Positions 37,815 through 48,444 of a stretch of DNA of 64,000 nt are shown here, one piece after another. Made by a program: the position numbers and the translations under genes. The notes beneath the pieces were generated by a model. It was not told the origin of the DNA and ran no database searches. It was given only the letters and a program-made list of their open reading frames with translations. Within the stretch, counting starts at the first letter, position 1. Each line of letters opens with the position of its first letter. This DNA comes from Salinimonas iocasae (GTDB taxonomy: Bacteria; Pseudomonadota; Gammaproteobacteria; Enterobacterales; Alteromonadaceae): the NCBI RefSeq assembly GCF_006228385.1, contig NZ_CP039852.1, positions 3,747,476 to 3,811,475 on the forward strand, written 5' to 3'.

Positions 37815-38678
37815 ATGATTTACAGTATGACCGCATTTGCCCGTAACGAAATCAAACAGGACTGGGGTTCGGTAGTGTGGGAAATCCGCTCTGTGAACCA
37901 GCGTTTTCTTGAAACTTATTTCCGTTTACCAGAACAGTTTCGCTCACTCGAACCGATGCTTAGAGAGCGTTTTCGCAAACGGCTGCATCGTGGCAAAGTA
38001 GAGTGCAGCTTACGTTTTACTCCTTCGGATAATGCGCAGTCTACACTTACCCTTAATGAAGACCTGGCTAAACAGGTGCTACACGCAGCTGACTGGGTAC
38101 AGTCTCATGGCCAGTCTACCGGTGTGAACCCGATGGATGTATTGCGCTGGCCCGGCGTGATTGCGGCCGAAGAAACCGATATGGATACGATCCTTAGCGA
38201 TACGATGAGCGGGTTTGATACCGCCCTTGACCAGTTCATCGAAGCAAGAGAAGCCGAAGGTAAGACACTGAGATCACTTATAGAGCAACGTCTGGATAGT
38301 ATCGAAACTGAGGTTGCCACCGTAAAAGAGAAAATGCCTGAAATCATGCAGTGGCAGCGTGAACGTATTCAGACACGTTTTGAAGAAGCAAAAATCGAAT
38401 TAGATGAAGGGCGGTTTGAGCAGGAAATGATTATGCTTGCCCAAAAGGTGGATGTAGCCGAAGAAATCGATCGCCTTAACTCACATGTTAATGAGACGCG
38501 TAATATTCTTAAAAAAGGTGGTGCATGTGGTCGCAGGCTGGACTTTATGATGCAGGAGTTCAATCGTGAGGCTAACACCCTGGGCTCTAAGTCAATCAGT
38601 ACAGCTATCACGCAATCGGCGGTTGAGCTAAAAGTTTTGATAGAGCAAATGCGCGAACAGATCCAGAATATTGAGTAG
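37815..38678 (+). CDS. yicC: YicC family endoribonuclease
   Basis: A 287-residue protein with the family start MIYSMTAFAR and the conserved end GSKSISTAITQSAVELKVLIEQMREQIQNIE. E. coli YicC cleaves RNA and targets the sRNA RyhB; the fold is a clamp that wraps RNA. YicC_N covers about residues 1-155 and DUF1732 about 200-287. It is near rph, as in E. coli where yicC and rph are divergent neighbours; here a peptidase gene separates them. Confidence 0.95.
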   Translation: MIYSMTAFARNEIKQDWGSVVWEIRSVNQRFLETYFRLPEQFRSLEPMLRERFRKRLHRGKVECSLRFTPSDNAQSTLTLNEDLAKQVLHAADWVQSHGQSTGVNPMDVLRWPGVIAAEETDMDTILSDTMSGFDTALDQFIEAREAEGKTLRSLIEQRLDSIETEVATVKEKMPEIMQWQRERIQTRFEEAKIELDEGRFEQEMIMLAQKVDVAEEIDRLNSHVNETRNILKKGGACGRRLDFMMQEFNREANTLGSKSISTAITQSAVELKVLIEQMREQIQNIE

Positions 38679-38713
38679 CAATTTCAGGCGGCTTCCCTGC
38701 CGCCATTTAAGTT

Positions 38714-39274
38714 TTACTGTTGCTGTCTGATAACCAGTTTGCCCGGTTCAATAGCAAGTGTCAGCGGCATGCTCGCCGCCATATTCATTAGTGTGCTACG
38801 GGTATCAAGTTCATACACAGGGTGTGTGGCGAGGTAACCGTTAAACAAAGACATAAATTTATCACTTACCGGCGCGAGGTTTCCCCGATAACCATTAGCC
38901 TCTATCGTGCTGTCCAGCAATCGTAAAGAGCGTACAAAAATGGCTTTCTTCTCTGCATCGTAAAACGGCTGGCCTTCAATCTGTAAATTCACGTCGGCAG
39001 GATACGTAAACCCGAAGGCTTTAACGGTCGCCGTTGCTTTGGTTTGTAGCATTACTACCTGCCTGTTGTCAGGACCTACCTGAATATCCATTTCTGAAAC
39101 ATTCAGCTCCAGCGGTATTCCGGCCAGAGAAACTTCCCTTTTGAGCTTTGAAACATGATCGTCCAGTGACGATTTCAGTTCATTTTCGCTAATACTGTAG
39201 CTTGATAAGTCATTAATAGCCGCACAACCTGACAGCATTAATAAGATACCTAGCATTCCAACAATATTTTTCAT
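38714..39274 (-). CDS. DUF1439 lipoprotein
   Basis: A 186-residue protein with a lipoprotein signal (lipobox LSGC, Cys17). The mature domain, rich in beta-strands (VSEMDIQVGPDNRQVVMLQTKATATVKAFGF), fits DUF1439, a family of outer-membrane-associated lipoproteins related to E. coli YceB. Function unknown; lipid binding is suspected from the fold. GGAG before the ATG. Convergent with yicC. Confidence 0.85.
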   Translation of the reverse strand: MKNIVGMLGILLMLSGCAAINDLSSYSISENELKSSLDDHVSKLKREVSLAGIPLELNVSEMDIQVGPDNRQVVMLQTKATATVKAFGFTYPADVNLQIEGQPFYDAEKKAIFVRSLRLLDSTIEANGYRGNLAPVSDKFMSLFNGYLATHPVYELDTRSTLMNMAASMPLTLAIEPGKLVIRQQQ

Positions 39275-39363
39275 TCAGTTACTCCGTTCAGGTGGCGATG
39301 GCAATAGTCTGCTATGGTACGAATAACGAAAGCTACCTGTAATACGATCATAAGGAAACAAAC

Positions 39364-39831
39364 GTGCTGTTACGAATCGCAATGGTTTTGCTACTTTTAC
39401 AGATTGGAAGCGTCCACGCCAGTGACAAAGCTGAAATAGGTACTGTGTTGGATGATTTGCACCGTTATGCTGCTAACGCCAATATGAAAGCTTACTTTTC
39501 ACTTTATAACGAAGATGCGGTATTTATCGGCACTGATGCTTCAGAAACATGGACGTTAGAAGATTTTAAGCAGTATGCCAGCCCCGTGTTTTCATCGGGC
39601 AAGGGGTGGACCTATACACCTGTCGAGCGACAAATTACAGTTGCAAAGTCAGCCCAAACTGCGTGGTTTGTGGAAATGCTACATAGCGAGACATATGGCA
39701 CAACGCGAGGGACGGGTGTATTAGTAAAATCTGAAGATCAGTGGAAAATCGCACAATATCACCTGACTATACCCATACCGAATGCTATTGCCAGGGACGT
39801 TACCTCGACGATAAAGGCCATGGATAACTAA
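39364..39831 (+). CDS. Exported NTF2-like (SnoaL) protein
   Basis: A 155-residue protein with a signal peptide (cleaved near VHA-S, residue 19). The core is an NTF2-like cone fold of the DUF4440/SnoaL-3 type: AYFSLYNEDAVFIGTDASETWTLEDFKQY, then the strand WFVEMLHSETYGTTRGTGVL and QWKIAQYHLTIPIP. Many such proteins bind small molecules or act as lyase or isomerase; no specific activity can be assigned. It starts with GTG, with AAGGAAA seven bases upstream. Confidence 0.8.
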   Translation: MLLRIAMVLLLLQIGSVHASDKAEIGTVLDDLHRYAANANMKAYFSLYNEDAVFIGTDASETWTLEDFKQYASPVFSSGKGWTYTPVERQITVAKSAQTAWFVEMLHSETYGTTRGTGVLVKSEDQWKIAQYHLTIPIPNAIARDVTSTIKAMDN

Positions 39832-39881
39832 CAGGCGCGGATTTAGCGCGATGTTGAAAGAAGTTGTATTTCAAGGATATG

Positions 39882-39902
39882 AAAAGGGCGCCTTAGGCGC
39901 CC
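39882..39902 (-). terminator. Terminator of the OmpA-like lipoprotein gene
   Basis: 7-bp stem GGGCGCC / GGCGCCC with a TTA loop; on the minus strand it is followed by four T. It also lies beyond the convergent NTF2-like gene, so it may serve both. Confidence 0.7.
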
Positions 39903-39910
39903 GAAATTAC

Positions 39911-40552
39911 TTAGGTATTGTCCTGTGTGAGCGGCTGAATTTGAAGCTCAACCCGACGATTTTGCTGTCGGTTCGATGCGCTGGTATTTGCCACTTTTGG
40001 TTGATACTCGCCCATACCTACGGTAGTGATCCGTTTAGGATTGACATTGAATGAGGTCAGCAAGTTTTTAACTGACATTGCCCGACGTTCAGACAAGGAC
40101 TGGTTGTATTGCTCTGAGCCTGTGTCATCGGTATGGCCTCTAATCATCAATACTGTCTTTTCATATTCATTGATTACCTTGGCAACGTCATTCAGGACAG
40201 GATTGAACTGAGAATTAATAGCTGCACTGTCGGTAGCAAATGTAATGTCTCCAGGCATAATCAGATTAAGGTTATCACCATCTCTTACCACCTGTACGCC
40301 TGTATCGGATAACTCTTTGCGAAGCTCTTCTTCCTGACGGTCCATGTAGTTACCGATAGCACCGCCTGCAATAGCGCCTACTGCAGCACCCCATGCGTAA
40401 CGACTTTTGTCATTATCGCCTGTCGCTTTACCCAGTAGCGCCCCGGCCACAGCACCTATTGCTGCGCCTTTTTGAGTGTTCGACGGATTACTGGCACATC
40501 CAGCCAGGCTAACAGCTGCGGCAACTACGCCTGCAATAAGTGTTTTCTTCAT
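39911..40552 (-). CDS. OmpA-family lipoprotein with glycine zipper
   Basis: A 213-residue protein. Lipobox SLAGC (Cys19) follows a short signal, then a glycine-zipper block (GAAIGAVAGALLGKATG and GAAVGAIAGGAIGNY) that may insert in or lie on the membrane. The C-terminal OmpA domain (about residues 100-205) has the peptidoglycan-binding pattern RGHTDDTGSEQYNQSLSERR and NRRVEL. It resembles YiaD/Pal-type lipoproteins, linking the outer membrane to peptidoglycan. The start at 40552 is preceded by GAGG; an ATG six codons earlier is possible. Confidence 0.9.
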   Translation of the reverse strand: MKKTLIAGVVAAAVSLAGCASNPSNTQKGAAIGAVAGALLGKATGDNDKSRYAWGAAVGAIAGGAIGNYMDRQEEELRKELSDTGVQVVRDGDNLNLIMPGDITFATDSAAINSQFNPVLNDVAKVINEYEKTVLMIRGHTDDTGSEQYNQSLSERRAMSVKNLLTSFNVNPKRITTVGMGEYQPKVANTSASNRQQNRRVELQIQPLTQDNT

Positions 40553-40732
40553 AACATCCTCGTTATTCACGGTGAATTTATTACATTACTAACAACGTAA
40601 TGCATTGTAATGACTAAAGATTGCAAGAGCTGTTCCAACCCTTAAACCTGCGTATCATCAACAATACCATGCCAAGATGAATTGAAATTGAACGAAAAGA
40701 AGAAGTTAATCAGTTAATGCGTAGGAAAATAG

Positions 40733-41908
40733 CTACACCTTTACCATGCGATGGAAAAAAGTATTGAAATCAATATCGTAATCACTGGCTACCACCGCAT
40801 TTTCGATTTGAAAACGGGTGTCGGTAGACAGATCGATATCTCTGGGCTCCAGAAAGTGGTTGCCACCCAGTGAATAAAACACTTTTACTACCGGTTTCGC
40901 TAACGAGTCATTTTGTTTAAGTACCATCGCAAGCTTTTGATTGCTGAGCTTTACCAGGCTGCCTACAGGGAAAACCCCCATACACTTTATAAACTGGTCT
41001 AGTAGCGCTTTATCAAGGCGTTCGGGAGCTTCACCGAGCAGTATTTTGATTGCTTTTTGCGATGACATACCTGCTTTATAGCAGCGGTCAGCGGTAAGTG
41101 CGTCATACATATCAGCTATAGCAAGCATGCGTCCATACCGCGAAATTTCATCGGCTTTTTTACCTACGGGATAGCCCAGCCCGTCTAGACGTTCGTGGTG
41201 CTCGCTAACAATATTAATTAGATCAGGGGCGATAGAAGACGACGCTAAGGCTTCAACTCCATAAGTGACATGCTTTTTCATTTCTTCCATTTCTGCATCT
41301 GTCAGCCTTCCGGGCTTATGCAAAATATCATCCGCTATCTGAATTTTTCCCAAATCATGCAAAAAGCCCGCGTGCGCCAGCTCCTGTACAGCGTCATTTT
41401 CTAAGCCGACGAAACGAGCAAAGTTAGCCAGTATAATCGCGACATTCAGGGAGTGCTCTAAGAGATAATCGTCCTTTTCTTTTATCTTAGTCAGACATAG
41501 CAGCGCATCCGGGTTTCTGTCTATCGATGCCACCAGCTGCTGGGAAAACTCCCGTGGTATTTGCGCATCGAATGAGAGACCTTTACCCACCGCATCCAGC
41601 AAAACCTTCTGTATATCCTTCCCTTTACGGTGTAATTTTTCTGCGGTAACAATTTCAGCGGCAAACGTGGTTTTAGCCGTATTTTGATCTTTCGATGACT
41701 TACTCTTGGGCAAGACTGTTGATTCTCGGGGAAATTCGACCTGAAGCTTTTTAACGCCTTTCTTTTTTAACGCTGTAATAATGTCCTGGGAGGATACACG
41801 TCCACTGGAAGTGACTTTAACAGACCCGTTTTGCTCAGTAATCTGTCTGACTACCATACCGGGTCGAAGCTCATCAATTGAGATAGTTTTAACGACTGAC
41901 TGACTCAT
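40733..41908 (-). CDS. HD-GYP domain cyclic-di-GMP phosphodiesterase
   Basis: A 391-residue protein. The N-terminal 100 residues fit DUF3391, commonly fused to HD-GYP. The HD-GYP domain has the HD pair in FLHDLGKIQI (near residue 190), the third histidines in HVTYG and SEHHERLDGLGYPVG (near residue 245), which includes the GYP loop, so it is predicted active. It degrades cyclic di-GMP and so would favour a motile state. Upstream and downstream genes are on other strands or unrelated; it seems to be monocistronic. Confidence 0.92.
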   Translation of the reverse strand: MSQSVVKTISIDELRPGMVVRQITEQNGSVKVTSSGRVSSQDIITALKKKGVKKLQVEFPRESTVLPKSKSSKDQNTAKTTFAAEIVTAEKLHRKGKDIQKVLLDAVGKGLSFDAQIPREFSQQLVASIDRNPDALLCLTKIKEKDDYLLEHSLNVAIILANFARFVGLENDAVQELAHAGFLHDLGKIQIADDILHKPGRLTDAEMEEMKKHVTYGVEALASSSIAPDLINIVSEHHERLDGLGYPVGKKADEISRYGRMLAIADMYDALTADRCYKAGMSSQKAIKILLGEAPERLDKALLDQFIKCMGVFPVGSLVKLSNQKLAMVLKQNDSLAKPVVKVFYSLGGNHFLEPRDIDLSTDTRFQIENAVVASDYDIDFNTFFHRMVKV

Positions 41909-41960
41909 CTACTACAAAATTCAGACTGAAAATTACTTTTCACAGAGTAGCCTAACTTCT

Positions 41961-42299
41961 TCATCCCGACAATTCGTGTAACATTAAATGTAGTGAAGGT
42001 TGCCACCGAAAGCGCTGCATATTCACCTTGTTGCCTGTGACTACGACACCTTCAGCCAATAAGGCGTCTTTTTGCGTAACTGCACTATTACCATCTACGG
42101 CTATCCGACCATCGGATTTGACCACACGATGCCAGGGCAAGCTGAGACTTGAAGGTGTTGTTTTCAGCAGCCGGCCAACGAGCCTTGCTCGCCCGGGTAA
42201 TCCAGCCAGGTCAGCCACCTGGCCATACGATGCGACGCAGCCTGAAGGAATGAGCGAAACGACGTGGTAGATTTGCTGGTGGCCAGCGCACTGAGGCAT
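41961..42299 (-). CDS. Alkyltransferase-like (ATL) protein
   Basis: A 112-residue MGMT-fold protein. The helix-turn-helix and the arginine finger region (GLPGRARLVGRLLK) are present, but the alkyl-acceptor PCHRV motif reads PWHRV. Such proteins (ATL, E. coli YbaZ) bind O6-alkylguanine without removing it and flag it for nucleotide excision repair. The window shows no partner gene. Divergent from the DTW-domain gene with about 40 bp between. Confidence 0.88.
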   Translation of the reverse strand: MPQCAGHQQIYHVVSLIPSGCVASYGQVADLAGLPGRARLVGRLLKTTPSSLSLPWHRVVKSDGRIAVDGNSAVTQKDALLAEGVVVTGNKVNMQRFRWQPSLHLMLHELSG

Positions 42300-42339
42300 A
42301 ATTCAGATAACCTTATCTATATCAGGCATACAAAAAGCA

Positions 42340-42912
42340 ATGCGAGTTTATTGCAAAACATGTGGGTATCCTCAGACAACCTGCTTATGTGCTCATATTG
42401 ATAGCAGAGAAGCCCCCGCAAGCGTTTTAATACTACAGCATCATCGTGAAGTCGGCCATGCGAAGAATACCGCCCGGTTGATTACACTGGGGCTAAGCAA
42501 TGCAACGGTAGCAGCAGGCAAAACGAGGGAGGATTTCTCACATGTCGAAAGTAAAGTAGATGTTCAGAGCAGCGCCCTGATTTATCCGGGCGAAAAAAGT
42601 CAGCCTATAGAAAGTGCTGCATTTACTTCTAACGTGCCAAAGACGCTTGTATTTATTGATGGCTCCTGGCGACAGGCTTTTGCTTTGTATTCGCAATTAC
42701 CGTGGCTCTCAGCGCTGCCCCAGTGGTGCTTTAACCATGCACCAGACAGCAACTATACAATTCGACATACCTCACAGCCGAAAAGTCTGTCCACTCTGGA
42801 AGCAGTTGCCTACTCATTAAAAACCGGCTATGGCTTCGATTCCGACCCACTGTTGGCACTACAAACCGCTATGCAAAACAGCTGGCAGGGACCGGCTCAT
42901 CATCGCCGCTAA
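42340..42912 (+). CDS. DTW-domain tRNA-uridine aminocarboxypropyltransferase
   Basis: A 190-residue protein of the DTW family, which includes TapT (YfiP) that makes acp3U at tRNA position 47 from SAM. The N-terminal cysteines C-x2-C-x6-C-x-C (CKTCGYPQTTCLC, residues 5-17) probably bind zinc. The signature D-x-T-W region reads FIDGSWRQAF, with Ser for Thr. HHREVGHAKNTARLI is also typical. Target uridine not proven. Confidence 0.85.
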   Translation: MRVYCKTCGYPQTTCLCAHIDSREAPASVLILQHHREVGHAKNTARLITLGLSNATVAAGKTREDFSHVESKVDVQSSALIYPGEKSQPIESAAFTSNVPKTLVFIDGSWRQAFALYSQLPWLSALPQWCFNHAPDSNYTIRHTSQPKSLSTLEAVAYSLKTGYGFDSDPLLALQTAMQNSWQGPAHHRR

Positions 42913-42916
42913 TCAG

Positions 42917-43858
42917 TCACCCAGCCAATAGCCATATCACTGTCAGTAAGATAAAGGCACCTGCAATCAAATAACGCTGAAATGATGTGGTCAGACTAAA
43001 TCGATGGGCCTTTAAGTCACTGCGCTGTTGCAACAGTTTCTTTATAGCTAACTGCAGGGCCTGTTCGGGGTACTGCCCTTTATTCCGCAAAAAATGTAAT
43101 TTACGAGCATTGCTTTGCAATGCTGATTCGCAGTAAATACGTGCTCGTTTAACCTCAACAGCGCTTTGGTAAATCAATGCAATAGCTATCAGAAGTGTCA
43201 GTGCACTAAAAGCCAAAGCTACCCATCGAAGAGCTGGGATAGCCGCGCTGACTACCTGCCACAGGCACAATGAAAAACTAACCTGTAAAATGATGAGCTG
43301 GCTGATTAGATGCAATTGATGGCTTGTTTTTAAGGCTGCGGGATTATCTATCTTCACCGGCAAAAATTGTTTGCGTAAAAAATACGGCAATGTTGCGCAC
43401 TGATAAAGAAACACACCTGATACCATCAATAACAGGAACGTTATTACTGTGAAACTGGTTTCGTTCGGGTAAGGTGCCAGCATGGCGTTTTCATTATTGG
43501 CTACAAGCACGGTAAAGCTGGCAATAGCTGCTATAAAAAGCTGATTTCGAAGTCTGTTTACAGATTTTCGCCGAAAGTAGCGTAACTCACATAACTTATT
43601 TTGATGTAGAAGATGATGCATCAAAAAGCTGTGTTGTCTGCGCAGAATTATGCGTAAGGATATCCACAAAAGGCTTGTAGCGAGCATTAATACTACAGGA
43701 TCGCGAAGCGTTCCCAAATTCATAGTGCTGTCTCTGAATATTTGATTATGAAACAACATAATCAGAACCTGAATACTCAAAGCGGCCAGCAAATAGCAGG
43801 CAGGGGGAAGCCAAATACGACTTTTAGACGGCTGTGGATAAGAAATGGTTATATTCAT
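42917..43858 (-). CDS. Polytopic membrane protein, unknown
   Basis: A 313-residue protein with about seven predicted transmembrane helices (near residues 17-37, 54-72, 104-122, 137-155, 185-210, 213-233, 293-312) and a basic cytoplasmic loop between the sixth and last (SNARKLHFLRNKGQYPEQALQLAIKKLL). No known domain or motif is recognised. It ends 5 bp from the convergent DTW gene. Codon use is like its neighbours, so there is no sign of recent transfer. Confidence 0.6.
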   Translation of the reverse strand: MNITISYPQPSKSRIWLPPACYLLAALSIQVLIMLFHNQIFRDSTMNLGTLRDPVVLMLATSLLWISLRIILRRQHSFLMHHLLHQNKLCELRYFRRKSVNRLRNQLFIAAIASFTVLVANNENAMLAPYPNETSFTVITFLLLMVSGVFLYQCATLPYFLRKQFLPVKIDNPAALKTSHQLHLISQLIILQVSFSLCLWQVVSAAIPALRWVALAFSALTLLIAIALIYQSAVEVKRARIYCESALQSNARKLHFLRNKGQYPEQALQLAIKKLLQQRSDLKAHRFSLTTSFQRYLIAGAFILLTVIWLLAG

Positions 43859-44027
43859 AAAGGGCTTTTATATACTGCTTAAAAGTCCTTAACACTGTTG
43901 TCTTGCTATCTGTCATCCAGTAGATAGCTTATTATTTTTATAGTCTGGCGGTGATAAGTTTACGTCGTTAGTACGTTTACTGACAATTAATTTAATCCTT
44001 TTTCATTAATAATTTATGACCAGGCAT

Positions 44028-44054
44028 AAAAAAGCCCGGTCGAAACCGGGCTTT
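44028..44054 (-). terminator. ATP synthase operon terminator
   Basis: 7-bp stem (ACCGGGC / GCCCGGT when read plus) whose loop is TTCG on the minus strand, a stable UUCG tetraloop, followed by six T. It lies about 20 bp after atpC. Confidence 0.93.
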
Positions 44055-44075
44055 AAATACTAATGTTGCTGAAAA

Positions 44076-44492
44076 CTATTTACGCAGCTTTTGAATCAAG
44101 CGTAATTGCGCGATGGCTTCTGCCAGTTCCTGCGCAGCTTCTGCGTAGTTAAAATCAGCGCCTGGATTGGCGATGTGCTCTTCTGCACGACGTTTTGCTT
44201 CTTCTGCGGCCTGTTCGTCCAAATCTTCTGCACGAACTGCCGTGTCTGCCAACACGGTTACATTGCCAGGCTGTACTTCCAGTACGCCACCAGCAACATA
44301 AATAACTTCTTCTTCACCGTGTTGTTTAACCAAACGCACCATACCAGGTTTAATTGCAGTGATCAGTGGCGCGTGACCCGGGTGGATACCCAGTTCACCT
44401 TCGCTGCCGGTCACCTGTATGGTTTCTACGCGACCAGAAAAAATCTGCTCTTCTGCGCTTACTACATCCAGATGAACTGTCATAGCTGCCAT
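44076..44492 (-). CDS. atpC: ATP synthase epsilon subunit
   Basis: A 138-residue F1 subunit that links the gamma shaft to the c-ring and can inhibit ATP hydrolysis. [24 protein letters not shown] and [13 protein letters not shown] match the E. coli protein. The C-terminal part is the two-helix hairpin with a shortened end ([10 protein letters not shown]). Last gene of the nine-gene operon; separated from atpD by a hairpin. Confidence 0.97.
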   Translation of the reverse strand: MAAMTVHLDVVSAEEQIFSGRVETIQVTGSEGELGIHPGHAPLITAIKPGMVRLVKQHGEEEVIYVAGGVLEVQPGNVTVLADTAVRAEDLDEQAAEEAKRRAEEHIANPGADFNYAEAAQELAEAIAQLRLIQKLRK

Positions 44493-44528
44493 TTAAACCT
44501 CCAAAGTCGGTAGTCAACGTAAGCAAAC

Positions 44529-44550
44529 AGGCGGTTGCTATCAACCGCCT
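44529..44550 (-). ncRNA. Intercistronic hairpin between atpD and atpC
   Basis: A 9-bp perfect stem (AGGCGGTTG / CAACCGCCT) with a 4-base loop lies in the 64-bp gap. It begins 7 bp after the atpD stop and is followed by GTTTG, not by a T-tract, so it is a structural mRNA element rather than a terminator. Confidence 0.6.
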
Positions 44551-44556
44551 ATAAAA

Positions 44557-45954
<1,398 letters not shown>

Positions 45955-45975
45955 TTATCTCTTATAAACCTTTGC

Positions 45976-46836
45976 CTACACCGCTGCCGCGCCGCTCACA
46001 ATCTCACTGATTTCTTGTGTGATTGCGGCCTGACGTGCTTTGTTGTATACCAGTTGCAGATCGTCAATAAGATTGCCGGCATTATCTGTTGCGGCTTTCA
46101 TCGCTACCATTCGGGCAGCTTGTTCTGACGCAGCGTTTTCTACAACGCCCTGATATACCTGAGACTCAACATAGCGAACCATTAATGATTCCAATATTTC
46201 TTTTGGATCCGGTTCGTAGATGTAGTCCCAGCGGTGCTGATATGCATCGTCTTCTGACTTTGGCAAAGGCAGTAGCTGATTGACCACTGGTGTTTGTGTC
46301 ATCGTATTAACGAAGTCATTGAAAACCAGAAAAACCTTATCCAGCTTTCCTTCGTCGAATGCTTTAAGCATTACACGAACAACACCAACAACATCGCTCA
46401 CAGATGGTTTGTCGCCCAATCCGGATTCAGCAGCAAGCAACTTACCACCGAAACGATTGAAAAAGGCGCATGCCTTAGAACCTAAGGCTGCAAAATCCAC
46501 CTCTACCCCTTTTTCACGCCATTCTTTGACGTCCTGGGTAACACGCTTAAATTCGTTCGAGTTTAAGCCACCGCAAAGTCCGCGGTCTGTGGAGATCACA
46601 ATATAACCAACCCGTTTTACTTCGCGCTCCTCAAGGTAAGGATGACGGTATTCCAGGTTACCATTTGCGATATGACCAATCACTTTAAGCATGTTGTGTG
46701 CATATGGACGGCCAGTAGCCATACGTTCCTGCGCCTTTTTCATTTTAGACGCCGCAACCATTTCCATAGCACTGGTAATCTTTTGAGTATTCTTAATACT
46801 CCCAATCTTACCTTTTATCTCTTTACCGCTAGCCAT
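45976..46836 (-). CDS. atpG: ATP synthase gamma subunit
   Basis: A 286-residue central shaft. The N-terminal helix ([30 protein letters not shown] cannot be quoted whole, but begins MASGKEIKG) and the C-terminal helix ([19 protein letters not shown]) form the coiled coil inside the alpha3beta3 ring. [12 protein letters not shown] is also conserved. A hairpin in the gap to atpA precedes it. Confidence 0.97.
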   Translation of the reverse strand: MASGKEIKGKIGSIKNTQKITSAMEMVAASKMKKAQERMATGRPYAHNMLKVIGHIANGNLEYRHPYLEEREVKRVGYIVISTDRGLCGGLNSNEFKRVTQDVKEWREKGVEVDFAALGSKACAFFNRFGGKLLAAESGLGDKPSVSDVVGVVRVMLKAFDEGKLDKVFLVFNDFVNTMTQTPVVNQLLPLPKSEDDAYQHRWDYIYEPDPKEILESLMVRYVESQVYQGVVENAASEQAARMVAMKAATDNAGNLIDDLQLVYNKARQAAITQEISEIVSGAAAV

Positions 46837-46861
46837 GACTATCTCCCGTTAACCCAACAAT

Positions 46862-46883
46862 GTGCCGACCATACGGTCAGCAC
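46862..46883 (-). ncRNA. Intercistronic hairpin between atpA and atpG
   Basis: On the transcribed (minus) strand GTGCTGACC GTAT GGTCGGCAC forms a 9-bp stem with a U-G pair at the fifth position and a GUAU loop. On the plus strand the same position is a C/A mismatch, so it pairs only as atp mRNA. It sits in the 53-bp gap, 6 bp before the atpA end on plus coordinates. Confidence 0.6.
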
Positions 46884-46889
46884 CCGTGA

Positions 46890-48431
46890 TTACCACGTTT
46901 GTGTCTCTTTGAATTTCTTCAAAGCTTCATCTAACTTGGCAGCAATCTCGTCGTTGTAGTTACCAGATTCATTGATAGTCTTCATCAGGTCAGCGTGCTC
47001 ACTGTTCATGTATGAATGCAGTGATGCTTCGAAGTCCAGAATCTTGTTTTGCTCAACGCCCTTCAGGAAGCCTTTTTCAACAGCAAACAAAGAAACACCC
47101 ATGTCAGCAATTGACAGTGGCGTATATTGCTTCTGTTTCATCAGCTCAGTAACACGTTCACCGTGCTCAAGCTGCTCACGCGTTGCATCGTCAAGGTCAG
47201 AGGCAAACTGAGAGAAAGCCGCTAGTTCACGATACTGTGCAAGGGCAAGACGAATACCGCCACCCAGCTTCTTGATGATTTTCGTTTGTGCTGAACCACC
47301 AACACGTGATACTGAAATACCGGCGTTAACCGCAGGACGGATACCCGCATTAAACAGGTCAGTTTCCAAGAAGATCTGACCGTCGGTAATTGAGATTACG
47401 TTGGTTGGTACGAACGCAGAAACGTCACCAGCCTGGGTTTCGATGATAGGCAATGCGGTTAGTGAACCAGTTTTGCCTTTCACTTCACCGTTAGTGAAGC
47501 GCTCAACATAGTGCTCGTTAACACGTGCTGCACGCTCAAGCAGGCGAGAGTGAAGATAGAAAACATCACCCGGGTACGCTTCACGACCAGGAGGACGCTT
47601 AAGCAGCAATGAAATCTGACGATAAGCAACAGCTTGCTTCGACAAATCATCATATACGATTAGCGCGTCTTCACCACGGTCACGGAAGTATTCACCCATG
47701 GTACAACCAGAGTAAGGTGCCAGGTACTGCAATGCAGCAGATTCTGACGCAGAAGCAGCAACGACAATGGTGTGTTCCATTGCGCCGTGCTCTTCAAGTT
47801 TGCGTACAACGTTTGAGATAGTCGATGCTTTCTGACCAACTGCAACGTACACACACTTAATGCCTGTGCCTTTCTGATTGATGATGGCATCAACAGCCAT
47901 CGCTGTTTTACCAGTCTGACGGTCACCGATGATTAGCTCACGCTGACCACGACCAACCGGAATCATTGAGTCAACAGATTTATAACCTGTTTGTACAGGC
48001 TGATCGACTGATTGACGATCGATAACACCTGGTGCAATTTTCTCAACAGGTTCAAACCCTGCTGCATCAATCGCGCCCTTACCGTCGATAGGCTCACCCA
48101 GCGTGTTTACAACACGACCCAGCAGACCATTACCAACCGGTACTTCAAGAATACGACCAGATGATTGTACTTTTGTGCCTTCTGTCAGATCCGCATAAGG
48201 ACCCATTACAACCGCACCAACAGAGTCTCGCTCAAGGTTTAGTGCAATCGCGTAACGACCACCAGGAAGCTCAATCATTTCACCTTGCATGACATCTGCA
48301 AGGCCATGGATACGGATAATACCGTCAGTTACAGCAACGATTGTTCCTTCGTTGCGTGCTTCACTGGTTACATTGAACTGTTCAATTCTCTTTTTGATCA
48401 GTTCTGCAATTTCAGTGGAATTAAGTTGCAT
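46890..48431 (-). CDS. atpA: ATP synthase alpha subunit
   Basis: A 513-residue regulatory F1 subunit. It has Walker A GDRQTGKT near residue 169, the arginine finger region [15 protein letters not shown] near 373, and the C-terminal bundle. Length equals that of E. coli AtpA. Binds nucleotide without turning it over and completes the catalytic sites at the beta interface. 13 bp after atpH. Confidence 0.98.
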   Translation of the reverse strand: MQLNSTEIAELIKKRIEQFNVTSEARNEGTIVAVTDGIIRIHGLADVMQGEMIELPGGRYAIALNLERDSVGAVVMGPYADLTEGTKVQSSGRILEVPVGNGLLGRVVNTLGEPIDGKGAIDAAGFEPVEKIAPGVIDRQSVDQPVQTGYKSVDSMIPVGRGQRELIIGDRQTGKTAMAVDAIINQKGTGIKCVYVAVGQKASTISNVVRKLEEHGAMEHTIVVAASASESAALQYLAPYSGCTMGEYFRDRGEDALIVYDDLSKQAVAYRQISLLLKRPPGREAYPGDVFYLHSRLLERAARVNEHYVERFTNGEVKGKTGSLTALPIIETQAGDVSAFVPTNVISITDGQIFLETDLFNAGIRPAVNAGISVSRVGGSAQTKIIKKLGGGIRLALAQYRELAAFSQFASDLDDATREQLEHGERVTELMKQKQYTPLSIADMGVSLFAVEKGFLKGVEQNKILDFEASLHSYMNSEHADLMKTINESGNYNDEIAAKLDEALKKFKETQTW

Positions 48432-48444
48432 GCTCTTATCCCCG

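Noticed and set aside
40571..40620. ATTACA/TGTAAT near-palindrome upstream of the OmpA-like gene
   Set aside because: Arms are imperfect, short and AT-rich; no known regulator matches.
43861..44020. Inverted repeat GGGCTTTTA/TAAAAGTCC before the unknown membrane protein
   Set aside because: Only nine positions with one mismatch on the transcribed strand, AT-rich, and probably chance in a promoter region.
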